A DNA stretch of 64,000 nt from Torreya grandis (Eukaryota > Streptophyta > Pinopsida > Cupressales > Taxaceae). The DNA is taken from contig JARHVA010003185.1 in the NCBI GenBank assembly GCA_037957365.1, forward strand, positions 102,501 to 166,500. The letters run 5' to 3'. Below the pieces are notes generated by a model that saw nothing but the letters and a program-made list of their open reading frames with translations, was not told where the DNA came from and did no database searches. The translations under genes and the position numbers were made by a program. Positions 36,950 to 49,585 of this stretch are shown piece after piece; positions within the stretch are counted from its first letter, which is position 1, and each line of letters starts with the position of its first letter.

Positions 36950-38940
36950 TTGGTTGTAGAGATGGCCAAGATTTTGGAGGTTTGTGGATGTGTCTTAGAT
37001 ATCAAATTTGATATATAGATTGACATATGGAGATCAAGCTAGACTAGTAACCATAGGTCTAGGAGGTATATCTAAGATGTGTAAGATCCCCCTCAGTGCT
37101 AACCTATTAGTCATGTTCTTGGGATACTAAGAATGGTTGACTAACATCTTCATATGGGAGGTGGATGGGGATGTGATAGAGGTGGGTATCACACTAGATT
37201 ATGTACATGTTATCTTCAAGTTGCCCATTGCAAGATCACTAATGACCATAGGGATAATAGAGAGGTTAGAGGAGAGGAGAAACTTAGCCATGTGGGTTAC
37301 AGGCTCATAGATGATATTGAGAGGATGGAGAGTCAATATGGATGACATGTATATATCATAGATTTTGGACCTTCAAAAGGTGGTGATAGGCCTTATGACA
37401 TATTGAGTGCTCTATCATAAGTTAGAATGCAATCTACCACTATTCATGGTAGCTTTGAGTAGGATGATGCTAGAGGAGGGAGTATTATATAATCTAAGTT
37501 CTATCATCTAGGTCTATCTCATTTATGATCTATTTGAGATGTTGGTCAAAGGGTATCTACTAATAACATGGATATATGAGAGATTTCCCATGTATCAACC
37601 AACTAGGTTGCCTCATATAGTCTATGACAAGTTACTTTGAGTGTAAATATGGAAAGATGACCAGGTAGCATATGTCATGCCCCACATGTTAGCACTATAG
37701 TTAGTGAGATGTGTATACATCATGTGGTAGTTATATGGGTACATTATAGCTACAAGGATGAGTGGGTACATAATAGCTATAAGGAGAGAGATGATTTGAC
37801 ACTATACATGGTGGAGAGAGCCACATTAAGTGGTATGGGTGCCAGGATAGATGGGTCTACCTCATTGAATTATACTAATACTAATGCTCAACCATCGGGC
37901 TTAGCATGTGAAGGAACCATGAGGAAAGAGGGGACTTAGACCATTGATAGTGAGGGTGATACTAAGGCCATGTTGGGAGAAACCATAAACTAGTCAAGTT
38001 TGATGAGTGGTAGAGGAGAAGGTAGAGGAATTGGTGATACCAAATATACCACTACCAACCACAAGCAAGGTGCACAACAGTCATCAAAGAGATGATAGTG
38101 ACATAAATAGGAGAGAGCAAAGATTATAGACATCCTAGATGATCTCATAGATGAGTTATTAGATATGATAGATAAACCACTCAAATGAAGACTAAGACAG
38201 ACATGAGACATGATAGCTAGGTTCAAGCTAAAGAGTTGATCGATCAAGGAGGTACTAAGAGGTCATGTAGATGGGGAGACTATGTTAGGTGATCATGCAA
38301 ATGATGATATCATAGGAGTTGAGACATAGATAGGTATGAATATGGTTAAATTATTTCTTAAGTTTTTATTTGGTATTAAAGAGATATAGATATATATTAT
38401 GAGATATGATAGTGATCTAATATCCATCTGGTGTGATTTTGTAGGCATACCTAAGGATGAGGAGGAAAGATGGGGGTCCATGGTGAGGGAATCACTTTAT
38501 GACATCCTATATGAGACTCTACAACCATATGACCCCATGTCACTAGAGGATCCAAGTGTACCATATACCCTAGCTTAGGTGAGTTGGTGAGACAATGAGT
38601 CAATCATAGGTATATAGGGAGAGGGTGTAACCACCAATAGAGATGGGTGTAAGCAAGAGACAGGCTTGATAGGCTTTGGTAGATGAGAGAGATATGTATT
38701 TGAAGATAGTGACACATATTATGTAGGCATATAAAATTATGTAGACTCAGTTGACATGGGCATATGTAGTGACCCACATTGAGTTGGTGTAGTCATAGGT
38801 GCAACTAGCATTCCTACAAGGACAACTAGAAAGATTAAGATATCAAACTACCTCATTATAGTATACCATTTAAAGAAGTCAGATGAATGTCTCAATAGGC
38901 AATGTGGCTAGGCCATGAGATAGATAGGATAGAGCTTAGC
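36950..38940 (+). pseudogene. Plant mobile domain (PMD)-like protein remnant, antisense within element 5
   Basis: One + frame with few stops runs from about 36,972 to 37,735. Readable parts are LVTIGLGGISKMCKIPLSAN at about 37,050, EWLTNIFIWEVDGDVIEVGI then TLDYVHVIFKLPI at 37,131-37,230, LYNLSSII then LIYDLFEMLVKGYLLITWIY at about 37,480-37,570, and ERFPMYQPTRLPHIVYDKLL. The pattern (a W-x-x-x-T-x-x-F opening, a xxITLxDVxxIxxLPI signature, and a W-hydrophobic-ERFP motif) is that of the aminotransferase-like plant mobile domain, found in host MAIN/MAIL proteins and in many transposable elements. The tail to about 38,940 is polar and ends in a coiled-coil-like Q/L/R segment near 38,790. The role here is unknown; passenger ORF of the element, or older insertion, are both possible. 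Confidence 0.6.
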
Positions 38941-41090
38941 TCTAGTGTTAAGGTTTTTTATATTGTTGTATATGATGTATCAAACTCATGGTATATATAT
39001 GATGTATAATTTTTGGCTTATTGTCATTGGTTGTGTATGTCATCTTTATGGTTTTTGTGTTTATTCATTATGGTTGAGGTTGTGTATACTTTGGATATAT
39101 TTATTTTTATAATATTTATTTAGATTTATTATATATTCTATAGTAAATATATATGGTGTGGTTTTTTTTCTAGCATTATGGAGTACACATGCATGGTTAA
39201 ATAGAAACACGTGAAAAAGACTTGAAAACATATAATCAATCAAATAAATGTACTACACACTAGTTCAAGTTGGAAAATGTGTAATAAGAAAAATGACTAA
39301 GTATAAAGATCCAATAAAATGTCAAACAAGATGGTAAAAGCGGATTTGTTTTTAAGCCAATATAAAATATTTTTGCGCAAGATTAAAACAAGTAAAATCA
39401 TATTAAATATTACATTGGGAAGTATGAGAAAAATGTAATAAAATGGAAGGTATGTAAAATGGCATAAATGGTAATAAAAACAAATCAAAATTAAGTCAAT
39501 CAATTATACTATTTCATGATGGGAAGTACAAAAAAAACAAAATTTGCAAAAAATTGGTCTTAAATTTATCATACTAATTCAAGCTGGGAAGTATGAGTGA
39601 TTCAATAAATGGTTTTAGTCTTACATGCACTTGAGAAATAAGAAAATAAAAGGTGAAATAAAAATGAAGTAATCATAAAACATACTAAATATCAAGATGG
39701 GAAGTATGTCAATGACATGTAACCTCATAATCAATCTAATCTTATCTCTTATTTGACACATGTAATTTGGATGGTGGCTTGTTTATTGGAAATTTTTGTG
39801 AGGAGGGATAGGTCCTATCCATGGTCTTACACTACAACTCACAAAATAAAAACCCAAGGGGTACCAAATAAATATTGGTAAACATAAGGATAAGGTAATG
39901 GTATATCAAAGATGTGGGTAATAGGATGGAAAAGATGGTAATTTTTTAGGAATGCTAGGTCCTACCCATAGTCTTACAAAGAAAATCACAAATGAAATTC
40001 CATGGGGAGTGATCGGTGAGAAAAAAAATATTTCCCAAGAGGAAATATGAAGGAAAAGGAGTGAAAAATGTAGTGTAAGAAGGAATACTTAGGCATCTTA
40101 AGAGAAAACCTTAGGAGGCAGGAGGCATAATATGGACATGAGAAGACACTACGTGACTAGTGGTCATATATTTACTAAGGAAACCCACTTTCTATAGACA
40201 CAAAGCTTTATAGGAAAATAGGTGTGCTAATAAGATCAACTCATGATGGTAGATTGGTACAAGAAAAATTAAAATGGACCTACCTTCCCATGACATGTTC
40301 CCAACTCCTCAGGACCCTTTATAGATCCATCAATCTACTATGAAGATTGGGTACTTGCATGATAAAGTAGGTAGCACTAAATGATTTTTTTGTATTCCCT
40401 CTTCTAGTCTACTATCCTACTGCACCCCAAAGGACCTCAACTCTACTATGAGGCCAACTATGGAGTTTGAGATTTGACTAGAAGAAGGAGATGTTCTATG
40501 AATCATGTCTTTTAGTGTGATTAGACTTTTTAAGAATATTCAATATTTTTGCCATTTGATATCATTGAATTTTGTTTAAATGACTTGGCTTTTAACTTTC
40601 TTTTGAAGTCTTTTTTAATATTCCTCCTCCATATGGTTTTGGAATGACAAATCACAATTTGTAGGCTAAGGCTAAAGAAAGCTAAGTGACCCAAGATAAA
40701 AGACTAACTATAACACTTAGGCTTGACAATGAATTAAGAATGTGATATTAATTCTCATTCATGTATATGCTTAGTTTGTGGGAAAATGAATAAATAAAAA
40801 AGGAGATCCAAAAGAGGAATAGTGAAAGGAAATAGTAATGAGAAATATTTCTTGAAAACTGATCACATGGTAATAGGAGATAATAATCAAAAGGGGAAGA
40901 GGGTAGATATAGCCAAGTTACCAAGACAACTATCTATGAAAAATAAAGATAAGTGAGCAACCAATCATGAAGATACAAGGGAAGAGTTTTGATAAAAACT
41001 CTAAAGGAAAAGAAAGCAATGATAAGGGAAAAATAACAATGATAAAGAAAAGACAAGTATATGTGAAATGTAAAATGAATCATAAGCTAA
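38941..41090. other. AT-rich region after the PMD-like ORF; nothing recognised
   Basis: Several short direct repeats of GGGAAGTATGA followed by A-rich sequence (about 39,420, 39,520, 39,590, 39,700) are present. No coding motif on either strand. It lies inside element 5. Confidence 0.4.
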
Positions 41091-41099
41091 CTATAGTAC

Positions 41100-42690
41100 A
41101 ATAAGAAGGAAAAAAATGATATAAGATAGGAAATAATTTGACACAGTGTCAAATGATATAATCAAGATAAAAATAATATTGGAGCATACATCCAATCCAA
41201 ATATAAATGAGAAAGCACCATGCATGTGCTCAAAAATACTAGTAAATATATCTACACACATTATCCAATACATCAGATAAATCTTTATGAAGCTATAGTC
41301 AAATTTATACTAAGGTCTCATGAATCTTCAATGAATACTAGGAAAATACCTCTTTTCTAATCTCCTCAACTAAAAAAGTAGGAATTCTCGAAGGATAGTG
41401 TTGAGGAGGAAAGTTAAGTAAAGACTAGTCAAAAAAATGCATGGAAATAGGATCTATAAGAAAAGAAAGAATCATAGGTGGAAAAGGATCCATGGGTGAA
41501 GGACTCATAGGTTGAGAAGGATCCAAAGGTGAGGGAGGGTCCATAGGTGAAGGAATCATAGGTAGAGGCATAAAAGGTGGTGAAGGGACCATATGAGGTG
41601 ATGTAACCATTAGATGTGGAGCCATGGGAGAAGAAGGATGAGACTTCTTGTGGGAATGACCTATGGGAGGAATGATATAAGGTCCAAGGATTGCTACAAG
41701 GTGATCTCTAAGATGATTTTAAATAATGTGGTAATGATTGATGTGATTCATGCTACATAGGTTCCATAGACAATATACCTCACCATACTTAGGTAAATAT
41801 TGAGGAAGTACCTTTGGGGGAGGTATGGCTTTGTCGGATGATGGGGAAGAAGGATGTAAGGTATCAAAATATTGTCACAACTTATGAAAATGGGTGGAAG
41901 AGTGATTATCTATCCCATAGAAGTAATAGATACACTTTGAGTGGTTTTAAGATCACTCATGGAAGGAGGTAAAATAAGATCAGAAGCAGTTAAAGAGGAC
42001 TCATTGGCCCATTTGGTTGGCAAAATATCCATTTTAGGTAGCAAAAATAAACCATCATCAATGAAGGGTGATGATAGGGAATGAGTGGAACTAGGCTCAA
42101 TAAGAGGAGTAGTAAGAGAAGTAAGAAGAGGCTGAGGAATAGTAGGAGAGGAAACAAGCTCAACTAGAGTGGAAAAATAAATGGGCTTAATTATAGTTGG
42201 CCCTACTGAAAGAGGGGCAAGATTTACATAAGGTCTAAGGAGGACTACCCTAGGTGTGGAAAAGTGATAAGGTTCAGTCATAACATGATCTAAGAGCATG
42301 TTACTAAGTTGTTCCTTATAAAATGGAGGTATAGACACCATCTCTACCCTATGATAAAGATGAAAAATGCAATAATTAAGAACTATAAATGAAATATAAT
42401 GATGAGATGCATGAAAAGACTCAAGTAAAGAAGAGTGGTAATGAACAATCTTGACATCATGGGCTTGGATAAGGATACCTAAAAGAGGATCATCAAAATA
42501 ATATCCATCATCATAATCTAGAGTATGAAGTTTGATGGCACAGGTCAAGATGACCTTATTGTCAAAGGTAGATTGGTGAATAGAGTGCCTAGTCTTTGTT
42601 AATACTATGAGAATATCATCACAAAGAAGCTTCTGAGAATGAGGCTATAATGAAGAAAGAAGTTACGAGATGAGGTGAGGTGAAAGATCA
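41100..42690 (-). pseudogene. Unknown ORF downstream of protease in element 5
   Basis: A minus-strand open stretch of 212 codons (42,548-41,910) with segments such as TPRVVLLRPYVNLAPLSVGP and FHLYHRVEMVSIPPFY leads into a Ser/Thr/Pro-rich part and a second open stretch (41,625-41,425) built of PSPMDP-like units. It follows the protease where RT would be expected, but I see no RT signature. The family is not recognised. It may be a C-terminal extension of a Gag-Pro polyprotein. Confidence 0.5.
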
Positions 42691-42699
42691 AATTTTTTT

Positions 42700-43260
42700 A
42701 TATTTTAGTTAATCTCATCAAGATCATCATCATCAAAGTCTAAAAGGTTAAAAAATGTTACCAATGAGCTCAAGATGCCCATTTTAACCTCTAGTTGAGT
42801 TGATAGGAAAGTTGAAGTGTTATGACTCATAGAATGAAACACTAAGAAAAGGTTTAAGAGTAGGAATCTTGAAGACACCATGATATTGGAAATTTTCAAA
42901 ATTATAAGGGTTAGTGTCTCCTTGAATCCTTTACATGGCTCCATTATGAGGAAATTTAATGCATTGGCAAGTGAAAAATGTGACAGCTCGCATACAATGA
43001 GTCTACAACCTACCAAATAAGATGTTATAAAAAAGGGGAAACTTGAATATCATCACCTTCACACAAATGGTGATATGTGGGATGGTAATGGGAAGCCACA
43101 TGCATCTTAAGGGAGGTATTTTCCTTCTATCATATCCTTGACATGTGTTGCATTTAGACTTGAGATTACATTTGAAATACCTAAGAGTCTTAATGAAATC
43201 AAGGGAAGTGACATAGGTGTTAGAACCCTCATCCATCAAGGCTCACTTAACTTGGATATC
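42700..43260 (-). pseudogene. Aspartic protease remnant of element 5
   Basis: The minus-strand frame 43,239-43,003 opens MMDEGSNTYVTSLDFIKTL, the retropepsin active-site strand with DEG in place of D(S/T)G. It continues with GYDRRKIPPLRCMWLPITI and ends FPLFYNILFGRLW, the usual LSYNxLLGRPW ending. In the next frame, 43,000-42,900 continues with CIKFPHNG-like sequence, the standard linker after Tat/Athila protease. The change at the catalytic Thr/Ser suggests inactivity, although element 6 has the same DEG. Confidence 0.78.
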
Positions 43261-43264
43261 ACCT

Positions 43265-44555
43265 ATTTGGATGCTAATAAATAATGGAGGATCATCTTCA
43301 TGAAGTATAATCTCATCTAGGATCATAGATGTGATAGGAAATCATAAAAAAAGAGAAGTGTCTATAGTTTCATCACTGTTAATGGACATATCCTCAAATT
43401 TATATAAAATACTATCCTTAGATCTAGATAAAGTATCCTCCCATCCTACTAGAGGAGGGTGAGGGATAAAAATACTACCTATGTAGAAAATATTGCATCA
43501 ATTTCTTCAATGCTTAGATAATTACATAAATTTCTTGGTCATAGTTTGACTAATTTGTATCTTCATTCAAATTCTCACTATTGGAGGTAATGGTGTTACA
43601 TTATTAAATCAAAAATCCATAAACTATTGTCTCACTAGTAAAATAATTAGGCCATCCACTTCATTTGATCAATATCATCATATGGACTAGGTCATAGTTG
43701 AAATAAATCTTGCACTTATGGTTTTAAGGTCAAATACTAGGACATATCCAAAATGTGTGTGTGTTTTTATTCTACTTACTATTTACCATGGGGTTCAAGA
43801 AATAACTTCTATGATGTGATGTCCTCATGAGTTCAAGAAAAGTGATTTTGGATAGAATATTAGTAAGTTTTACAATTGTATCCCACTCATCATAACCCAT
43901 AAAGATATTGTTAGATAAAGGTGTGTAATTATTAATAAGGTCTTCAGAAGGTGGATCCAAAGAGCATTGAAACTTATGGTGATAAGAATGAGAAGGTTGA
44001 GAACAAGGCTATAAATTGTTTGGTGATGAAGAAGTAGTTGGTTTAGATTGATCTTGAAGTTTGGAAGAAGTATTAGTAGAAATTGGATTATCATTAGTAT
44101 TTTAAGATGATGGGAGAGATGTAGAAATAGTATGATATGTGTCATCCAAGGGGGAATCATAAATCGTATTTTCAAAATAAATGAAATCTTATTTCCCCCA
44201 ACTCATTTAAATAAGTTGGAAAAGAATCTTAGATAACATGATATGTCTTATGGGAAGGAAGAATGTAGATAGGTTGTGAATCAATGAAATCCACCACATT
44301 TTTCATATTAGTCATGCTAACCGCATTATCTTTAGAATTTGGTTCAATAAGACTTTCTACATTATTTGTGGAAGAAGTGGTTTTGTCTTGTCTTTCTTGG
44401 ATTGATTGATGATTAGGTAACGGGTTTTTATATATAGCTAAATGATCATTTGCCTAATTTAAGGCCTAAGTTTTATCATGTGATTTTTAGTCTTTGAAAT
44501 AAATCTCATAGGCTTGTTGATGCTTATGGATAATATAATCATGATAGAAATTTGG
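43265..44555 (-). other. gag-protease linker region of element 5
   Basis: Decayed minus-strand coding sequence between the gag zinc-knuckle-like motif and protease. Polar Asn/Ser/Thr-rich fragments are readable but no motif. Element 6 has a similar linker (61.8-62.4 kb). Confidence 0.45.
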
Positions 44556-44559
44556 GTCA

Positions 44560-46060
44560 AGAAGAAATTCCATGGATAAATTGTGAAGCGGTCTACAAGT
44601 CTTGTGAGAGTGACCCAAATTAGCATGAAACCAAAAAAACTTATTAGGATCATACCATGATTTCATAGGTGAATTAGGGTCAAGACCTCAAGGGAGATGT
44701 GTAGGTATATGTTTAAGCAGTTTGTCCAAGGATAATGCTTATGAAATTAATGTTGTTTGTTGAGAAATGAGGATTAGTGAATTATTGAGAAGAAGTTGGT
44801 TCCAAAGAAGGGGTAGGAATGACAACTTGAACATTATGAATGGTCTCATATGAATCGTTAACACTATCATTAGTAATGTTGTAGTTTTTATTCTTAAGTA
44901 ATAGGCAAGGGCCCATAGATAGTTGGGGCAACTCAAATTGATGCATGAGGAAATATTATCTTTTGGCTTGATTGATAGTTTTATCCAAGGTACATGGAGA
45001 AAGGGTACAAACTCGATATTTTAATTAAGGAAATAAAGCATTTATAAACAGATGAAAGATATTGTCATTTTCCATGTTATGTTCAAATTTATTTGACAAA
45101 GTCTTCCATCACTTAATAAAGGCTTAGATAGTTTCATTTCTATTTTATTTTAAATTGATGAAATGGGCCAAAGTTTTCTCTGAAAGATCACTAGTTTGAA
45201 ATTCTTTAACTAAATCATTTACTATGTCCTCCAAACTAATGATAGAGTGTGTTTTAAGTTTATTATACCAATCCAAGGCATCACCCATGAGGTTTTTAGC
45301 TAAGATTTTGATAGCAAAAAGGTATTTAACTTGAACCAATCCTTGTAAAGATTTCTAAATGTCTTTAGATGAAGGGTAGGATCGGCTAATCCATTATAAG
45401 AAGTTGTAGGTGTTATACCTCCAATATCAATGTTAGCAATTTGAGTGGTAAGAGGTTCATTTTTTAAATTCTTGATGACTTTGTTGACTAATGGAAATTG
45501 AGGAATGAGATTACCTTGAGAATATTGAAGAGGAGGAGGAGGAACACTTTGGTTATGTGTGCCCCAATCTATTGGTTTAGGATTGGATTGAAGATCAAGA
45601 AGGTGGTTTTGCATTCTCATCATTTGATTTGTATTATGAACTTGGAAAGTGTTCATTTGATTGAGAGTTTGTAACAATAGTTGATGATTTTTATTAATGT
45701 TATTATAATAATTAGTATTATTGTTTTTGTTGGTATTAATGGATTGAGTAATTTATATGAGCTTGAGAAGAGCTATGATAATTTGAGGCACTAGTGGAAA
45801 AATTTGATTGTGAAGCAAAATATGGAATAGTAAATGGTTTAAAATAATAAGCACTAAAATCATGAGTGCCTTAGGTAGCAAATGATGAACTAGTGAAGGA
45901 TTAAGGATAGTGGATCTTATGAGGGGCCCACTAGATGTATAACCTACCATGTTAGTTGAGATAATAAGCATGAAGGTATAATAAGTTAAATAACAAGATT
46001 TAAAAAAAAACAAGAAGGATTCAAGATTGAAGGAAGAGGTTGAGAAGTAAAGAAATTGGT
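44560..46060 (-). pseudogene. gag remnant of element 5
   Basis: On the minus strand, 45,677-45,300 reads a Gln/Asn/Pro-rich N-terminal region then IDIGGITPTTSYNGLADPTL and HLKTFRNLYKDW. 45,339-45,145 reads the capsid core MGDALDWYNKLKTHSIISLE and DIVNDLVKEF. At about 44,650-44,570 comes NKFFWFHANLGHSHKTCRPL, a variant of the C-x2-H-x4-GH-x4-C knuckle of Tat gag with the first Cys replaced. Element 6 matches in order and motif. Frameshifts and stops break it. Confidence 0.8.
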
Positions 46061-48018
46061 ACCTCTAAATTTAGTTGAGAAAGTAGCAGTAGGATAATGA
46101 GGTTCTTCAACTTGAAGACTAATCATGAGGTTATAGATGATGGAAGGTTCCTTCCTTATATTTTGATGTAATTACATGATAAAAAAATCATTTCAAGAGT
46201 GTACTCTAACTCAAATTGATCTTCTAAGAGAAGAGGGGGGTTTTGTTACAAAGGGGTATGAGGAGGGGTCCCATAGTCCATCATGCAGGTTGTAATATGA
46301 ACATTATTAGAATTCATAAAAGGAGCATTAATTTGTCTATGGGAGACCATATTAGGATTGGTTAATTATATCATGTCTATTTATTGAACTATAGTGTTTT
46401 TTACCAAATAGAAAGTCCACGATGAAAGGAAAAGAGGCAAGATAAAAAAGCAAAAAAGTAGAAAGTGACAAAAAATAGTACTAGGTCAACCTAGTGGAAA
46501 ATAGGGACTTAAAAATTATACAAGGTCTATAGGATCAACCTAATTTAATGAATAATGACTAGAATAAAAAGGTGAAGGTGATGTAAATAACACGAGGTTA
46601 ACTAGGTCAACCTAGCATAGTGTACAAGGGCTAAAAAAGATACTAGGTCAATAGGGTCGACCTAACACAATAGATAGGGAAGAAAATAAATATGATAACA
46701 AGCTATGAATTAAAGTAATCTAATTTCAATTAATATAAGAAATCAATAAGTACTAAAAGGTAAATAAATAGTCAATTGAATTGACACTAGCTAATCCAAT
46801 TGATGCACACAAATCAAAATCTTATACTAATGCTAGATAATGCAAGATTTTGCGCACATAATTGATCAAAGAGAAAGAAAACAACTTGAAATTAAAGCTT
46901 AGCTACTTGGTTAACCTATAATATTGATTAGATTATTAATAATTATTTTAAGTGTAAAGGGAGATTGGCTATAAGTAAGGTAATAGATAGAAATCTATGG
47001 ATAGTTTCAGGTAAGTTTAGGATGAAAAGGACTATAGTGTTAATGGTATAGGCTTGGTATTTGTTCCTACCCCCTCACTTCACACACCATAGTGATAAGG
47101 GTGTCAGGTGCTTAGCTAAAATATACCATTAACCATGATTTATACTTGACCAGAGCATCAAGTCAGCTTCACCCTTTGTGATGAAATCCAAGTAGGTTGG
47201 CCTAGGAAGTCAAATGTTTAAATGCTTGTTGATGTTTATATGGTTTGGATATGTGTGAAAATAATATAAATAATGAAACTAAATGATTAATTAAAAATCC
47301 CTTAATTAGACTATTTGAACTATTTTAAGCATGTAAACAACTAAAAAGAAATATGTGATTAACATATATGGTTTATTCAAAATTTAAAACAAGGTATAGT
47401 TAAGAAAATATATGGAAAATCATATAGAACATGGTTAAACCTATATTATGGAAGCAAAGTCTGAAAATGAACTAGGTCAGTCAATTTGACCTGGTTATTT
47501 CAAAACACATAAAACACATAACTGACCTAGTTGACTATGTAAAAGCAGTTTTGAAGACTACAAACTATGAAAGGAAAGTATAGAAAAAGAAAAGAAACAA
47601 AGAAATAGAAACTAACCTAAGTGATTTAGAGATGAAAATAGAGAATATTTTTGATCAAGAACCTTGGATAAAACCGTGAAAAACCTAAAAAATTGGGTCG
47701 AGTTGGTTGAATAAGCAATACAAAAACCTATTGAAAAAGTGCTAAAAATGCACTAGGTCAACTTGGTTGAGCTAGTTAACTGATCAAGTCTAAAAACTAG
47801 TGGGTTGAGCTGGTTAATCTAATTATTTGAATATAATTTTACAAGTTCTAAAACCTATACTAGGTCGAGTTAATCGAGCCAGTTACCTAATCCTACAAAC
47901 CTACACACAAAGATAAATAAACTAGGTCGATAGGGCCAATTTAACATAGTAAAGATATGCTAAAAATAAAAATGAATAGAAATGAAAAATGTGAAAAAAA
48001 TCTTGTAAGGTTCTGATT
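46061..48018 (-). other. 5' leader of element 5 with multiple 29-bp dyads
   Basis: Long untranslated leader between PBS and gag on the minus strand. It holds dyads at about 46,518-46,546, 46,590-46,618, 46,640-46,668, 47,469-47,497, 47,750-47,778, 47,857-47,885 and 47,919-47,947, plus half-sites near 46,477, 47,520 and 47,800. The N-terminal end of gag may reach 46.4 kb. No other coding signal. Confidence 0.6.
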
Positions 48019-48037
48019 CACACCAAGTTTACCAAAA
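48019..48037 (-). other. Primer-binding site candidate of element 5
   Basis: The minus strand reads TTTTGGTAAACTTGGTGTG directly after the LTR end. Element 6 has TTCTGGTGAGCTTGATGTG at the same place. The primer tRNA was not assigned. Confidence 0.5.
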
Positions 48038-49255
48038 TCTATGCAATTAAAAATGCATCATGTCCATAAATCAATCTTGGATCAGATGGGATAGAGTACA
48101 CTTACACTTATGATTTGGGGGCCTATAATTGTTAAGCAGGAGCATGACTAATGTGAGGATCCACTAGACCTAATTAGGGGATCATTTATCATAACACACC
48201 ATGTGATATAGGGTTACAAATCCTATAGTCTAACATAGTCACATAAGAACCCTAAAAGAGTCCTATGATCTAATATTTCACTAATCTAATAATAAAAAAA
48301 CTAAATCTAATCTAGTGTGCACCAAAGCTTGTGGTATAAAGTGGGGGTTAGTAAAGAAAAACAAATAAATAACTAAACTAAACATATATAAAATACATAA
48401 ATTCACATCAATGTATAATAAATCCTAATACATGGAATAAAAGAATACATATGTTCTATCTATCTACTCTTACAAAGGAAGAATAAAGTTAGGAATACTT
48501 ACCTTTAAATATGAACCCATTGAGCCTCAATCTCCCCTTTGGCCAAGGTACTTAAAAAAATATTTTCATGGTATGTAATGATAAATAAGATAAATAAGCT
48601 ATAGGCTACACAACCTACCCAAGCATCCAAAATACTTATCCAAAAGATGATATCAGAGCTCCAAAGAAAGTATTGAACCCGAAAGCTTTATTTCCCAAGT
48701 AGAATGGTCAATATGTAGATATTCATTCACACTTATTCACTTAATTCTTTACTCTTATTAAATGGTGGAGAATGACCTTATATATATAGTAGAATATTAC
48801 TCTAAAAACATTTGAGAACATTGGTTGTGCTAGGTTGACTGGGTCAACCTAGCACATTTTAGGGCTAACTCTCTAGGATTGTGCTAGGTTGGCTGAGAGG
48901 CCAAAAAACAAAAAGAGAGAAAAGGCCCCTAAACTATGCTAGGTCAAATTGGTAGACATAGCCCAACCAATAGGATAAAAGGATTATAAGGCAATAAATT
49001 AAGGATAAAACATATTAAATGATAGGAATAGGTAGAACTAAGAAGAATAAGATTGGGTTTAATGGTTTTAGGAGGTTAGAGTGTGGATGGTAAGTGGAAA
49101 AAGGAGTGATAATCTTACGAAGCATCAATGGTATGACCACCCCTTTCCTAGTGCACCCTTTAAGGCATGAACTTAGAGAGATTGAGAATTTATAGGTTCC
49201 TATAAGATATGAAGTATCAATAATCAATCAAAGTTAAAAATATTATGTGTATACA
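48038..49255 (-). repeat. 5' LTR of element 5
   Basis: 1,218 bp, aligned to 34,473-35,690. The outer edge is TGTATACACA on the minus strand, canonical TG; the inner edge reads ATAGA where CA is expected. It contains a dyad with perfect 13-bp arms at 48,827-48,855 and a weaker one at 48,936-48,964. Confidence 0.88.
48827..48855. promoter_or_regulatory. 29-bp dyad motif, best copy (perfect arms)
   Basis: GTGCTAGGTTGAC and its exact reverse complement GTCAACCTAGCAC flank TGG. This copy defines the consensus RTRCTAGGTYGAC-N3-GTYGACCTAGYAY seen across elements 5 and 6. Confidence 0.7.
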
Positions 49256-49585
49256 CATTGGTATTTTTGCATGACTTGAAATTTGATAAAAAAATTGCAT
49301 CACCTATAAAAGTGCATTGTTGTCTTTGCATGACTTGAAATTTTTAAAAATAAAATTTCATGACTTGTAAAATTTTGTTGGTGTTTTTGCATGAATTTAT
49401 ATTTGAAAAACTAAATTTTCACGACTTGTAAAAGTGCATTGACATTTTTCATAACTTGAAATTTTCAAAAATAATTTTTCATGACTTGTAAAAGTGCATT
49501 AGTGTTTTTACATAATTTGAAATTTTCAAAAATAAATTTGCATGGATTGTAAAAGTGCATTGGTGTTTTGGTATGACTTGAAACT
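49256..49585. repeat. 61-bp minisatellite, right part (about 5.5 copies)
   Basis: Continuation of the array at 34,290-34,472, with unit starts at 49,270, 49,329, 49,390, 49,450, 49,511 and 49,572. The first five bases are the CATTG target duplication. Confidence 0.93.

Larger units (their letters stand above)
34473..49255 (-). mobile_element. Element 5: Gag-Pro LTR retrotransposon (Tat-like gag), minus strand, with antisense PMD-like ORF
   Basis: Two direct repeats of 1,218 bp each (34,473-35,690 and 48,038-49,255), TSD CATTG on both sides, a PBS-like sequence inside the right LTR (48,019-48,037 on the minus strand) and gag then protease reading leftwards. This makes a 14.8-kb element on the minus strand. 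No RT, RNase H or integrase was recognised between protease and 3' LTR. Instead there is a long unknown ORF (minus, 41.1-42.7 kb) and a plant mobile domain-like remnant on the + strand (36.95-38.94 kb). LTR copies differ by roughly 15% in a sampled 128-bp stretch by eye, so the insertion is old. Element 6 at 57.6 kb is the same family. Confidence 0.88.

Noticed and set aside
41910..42548. Intact host gene of 212 codons on the minus strand
   Set aside because: It lies inside the LTRs of element 5, directly downstream of its protease and on the same strand, so it is treated as part of the element.
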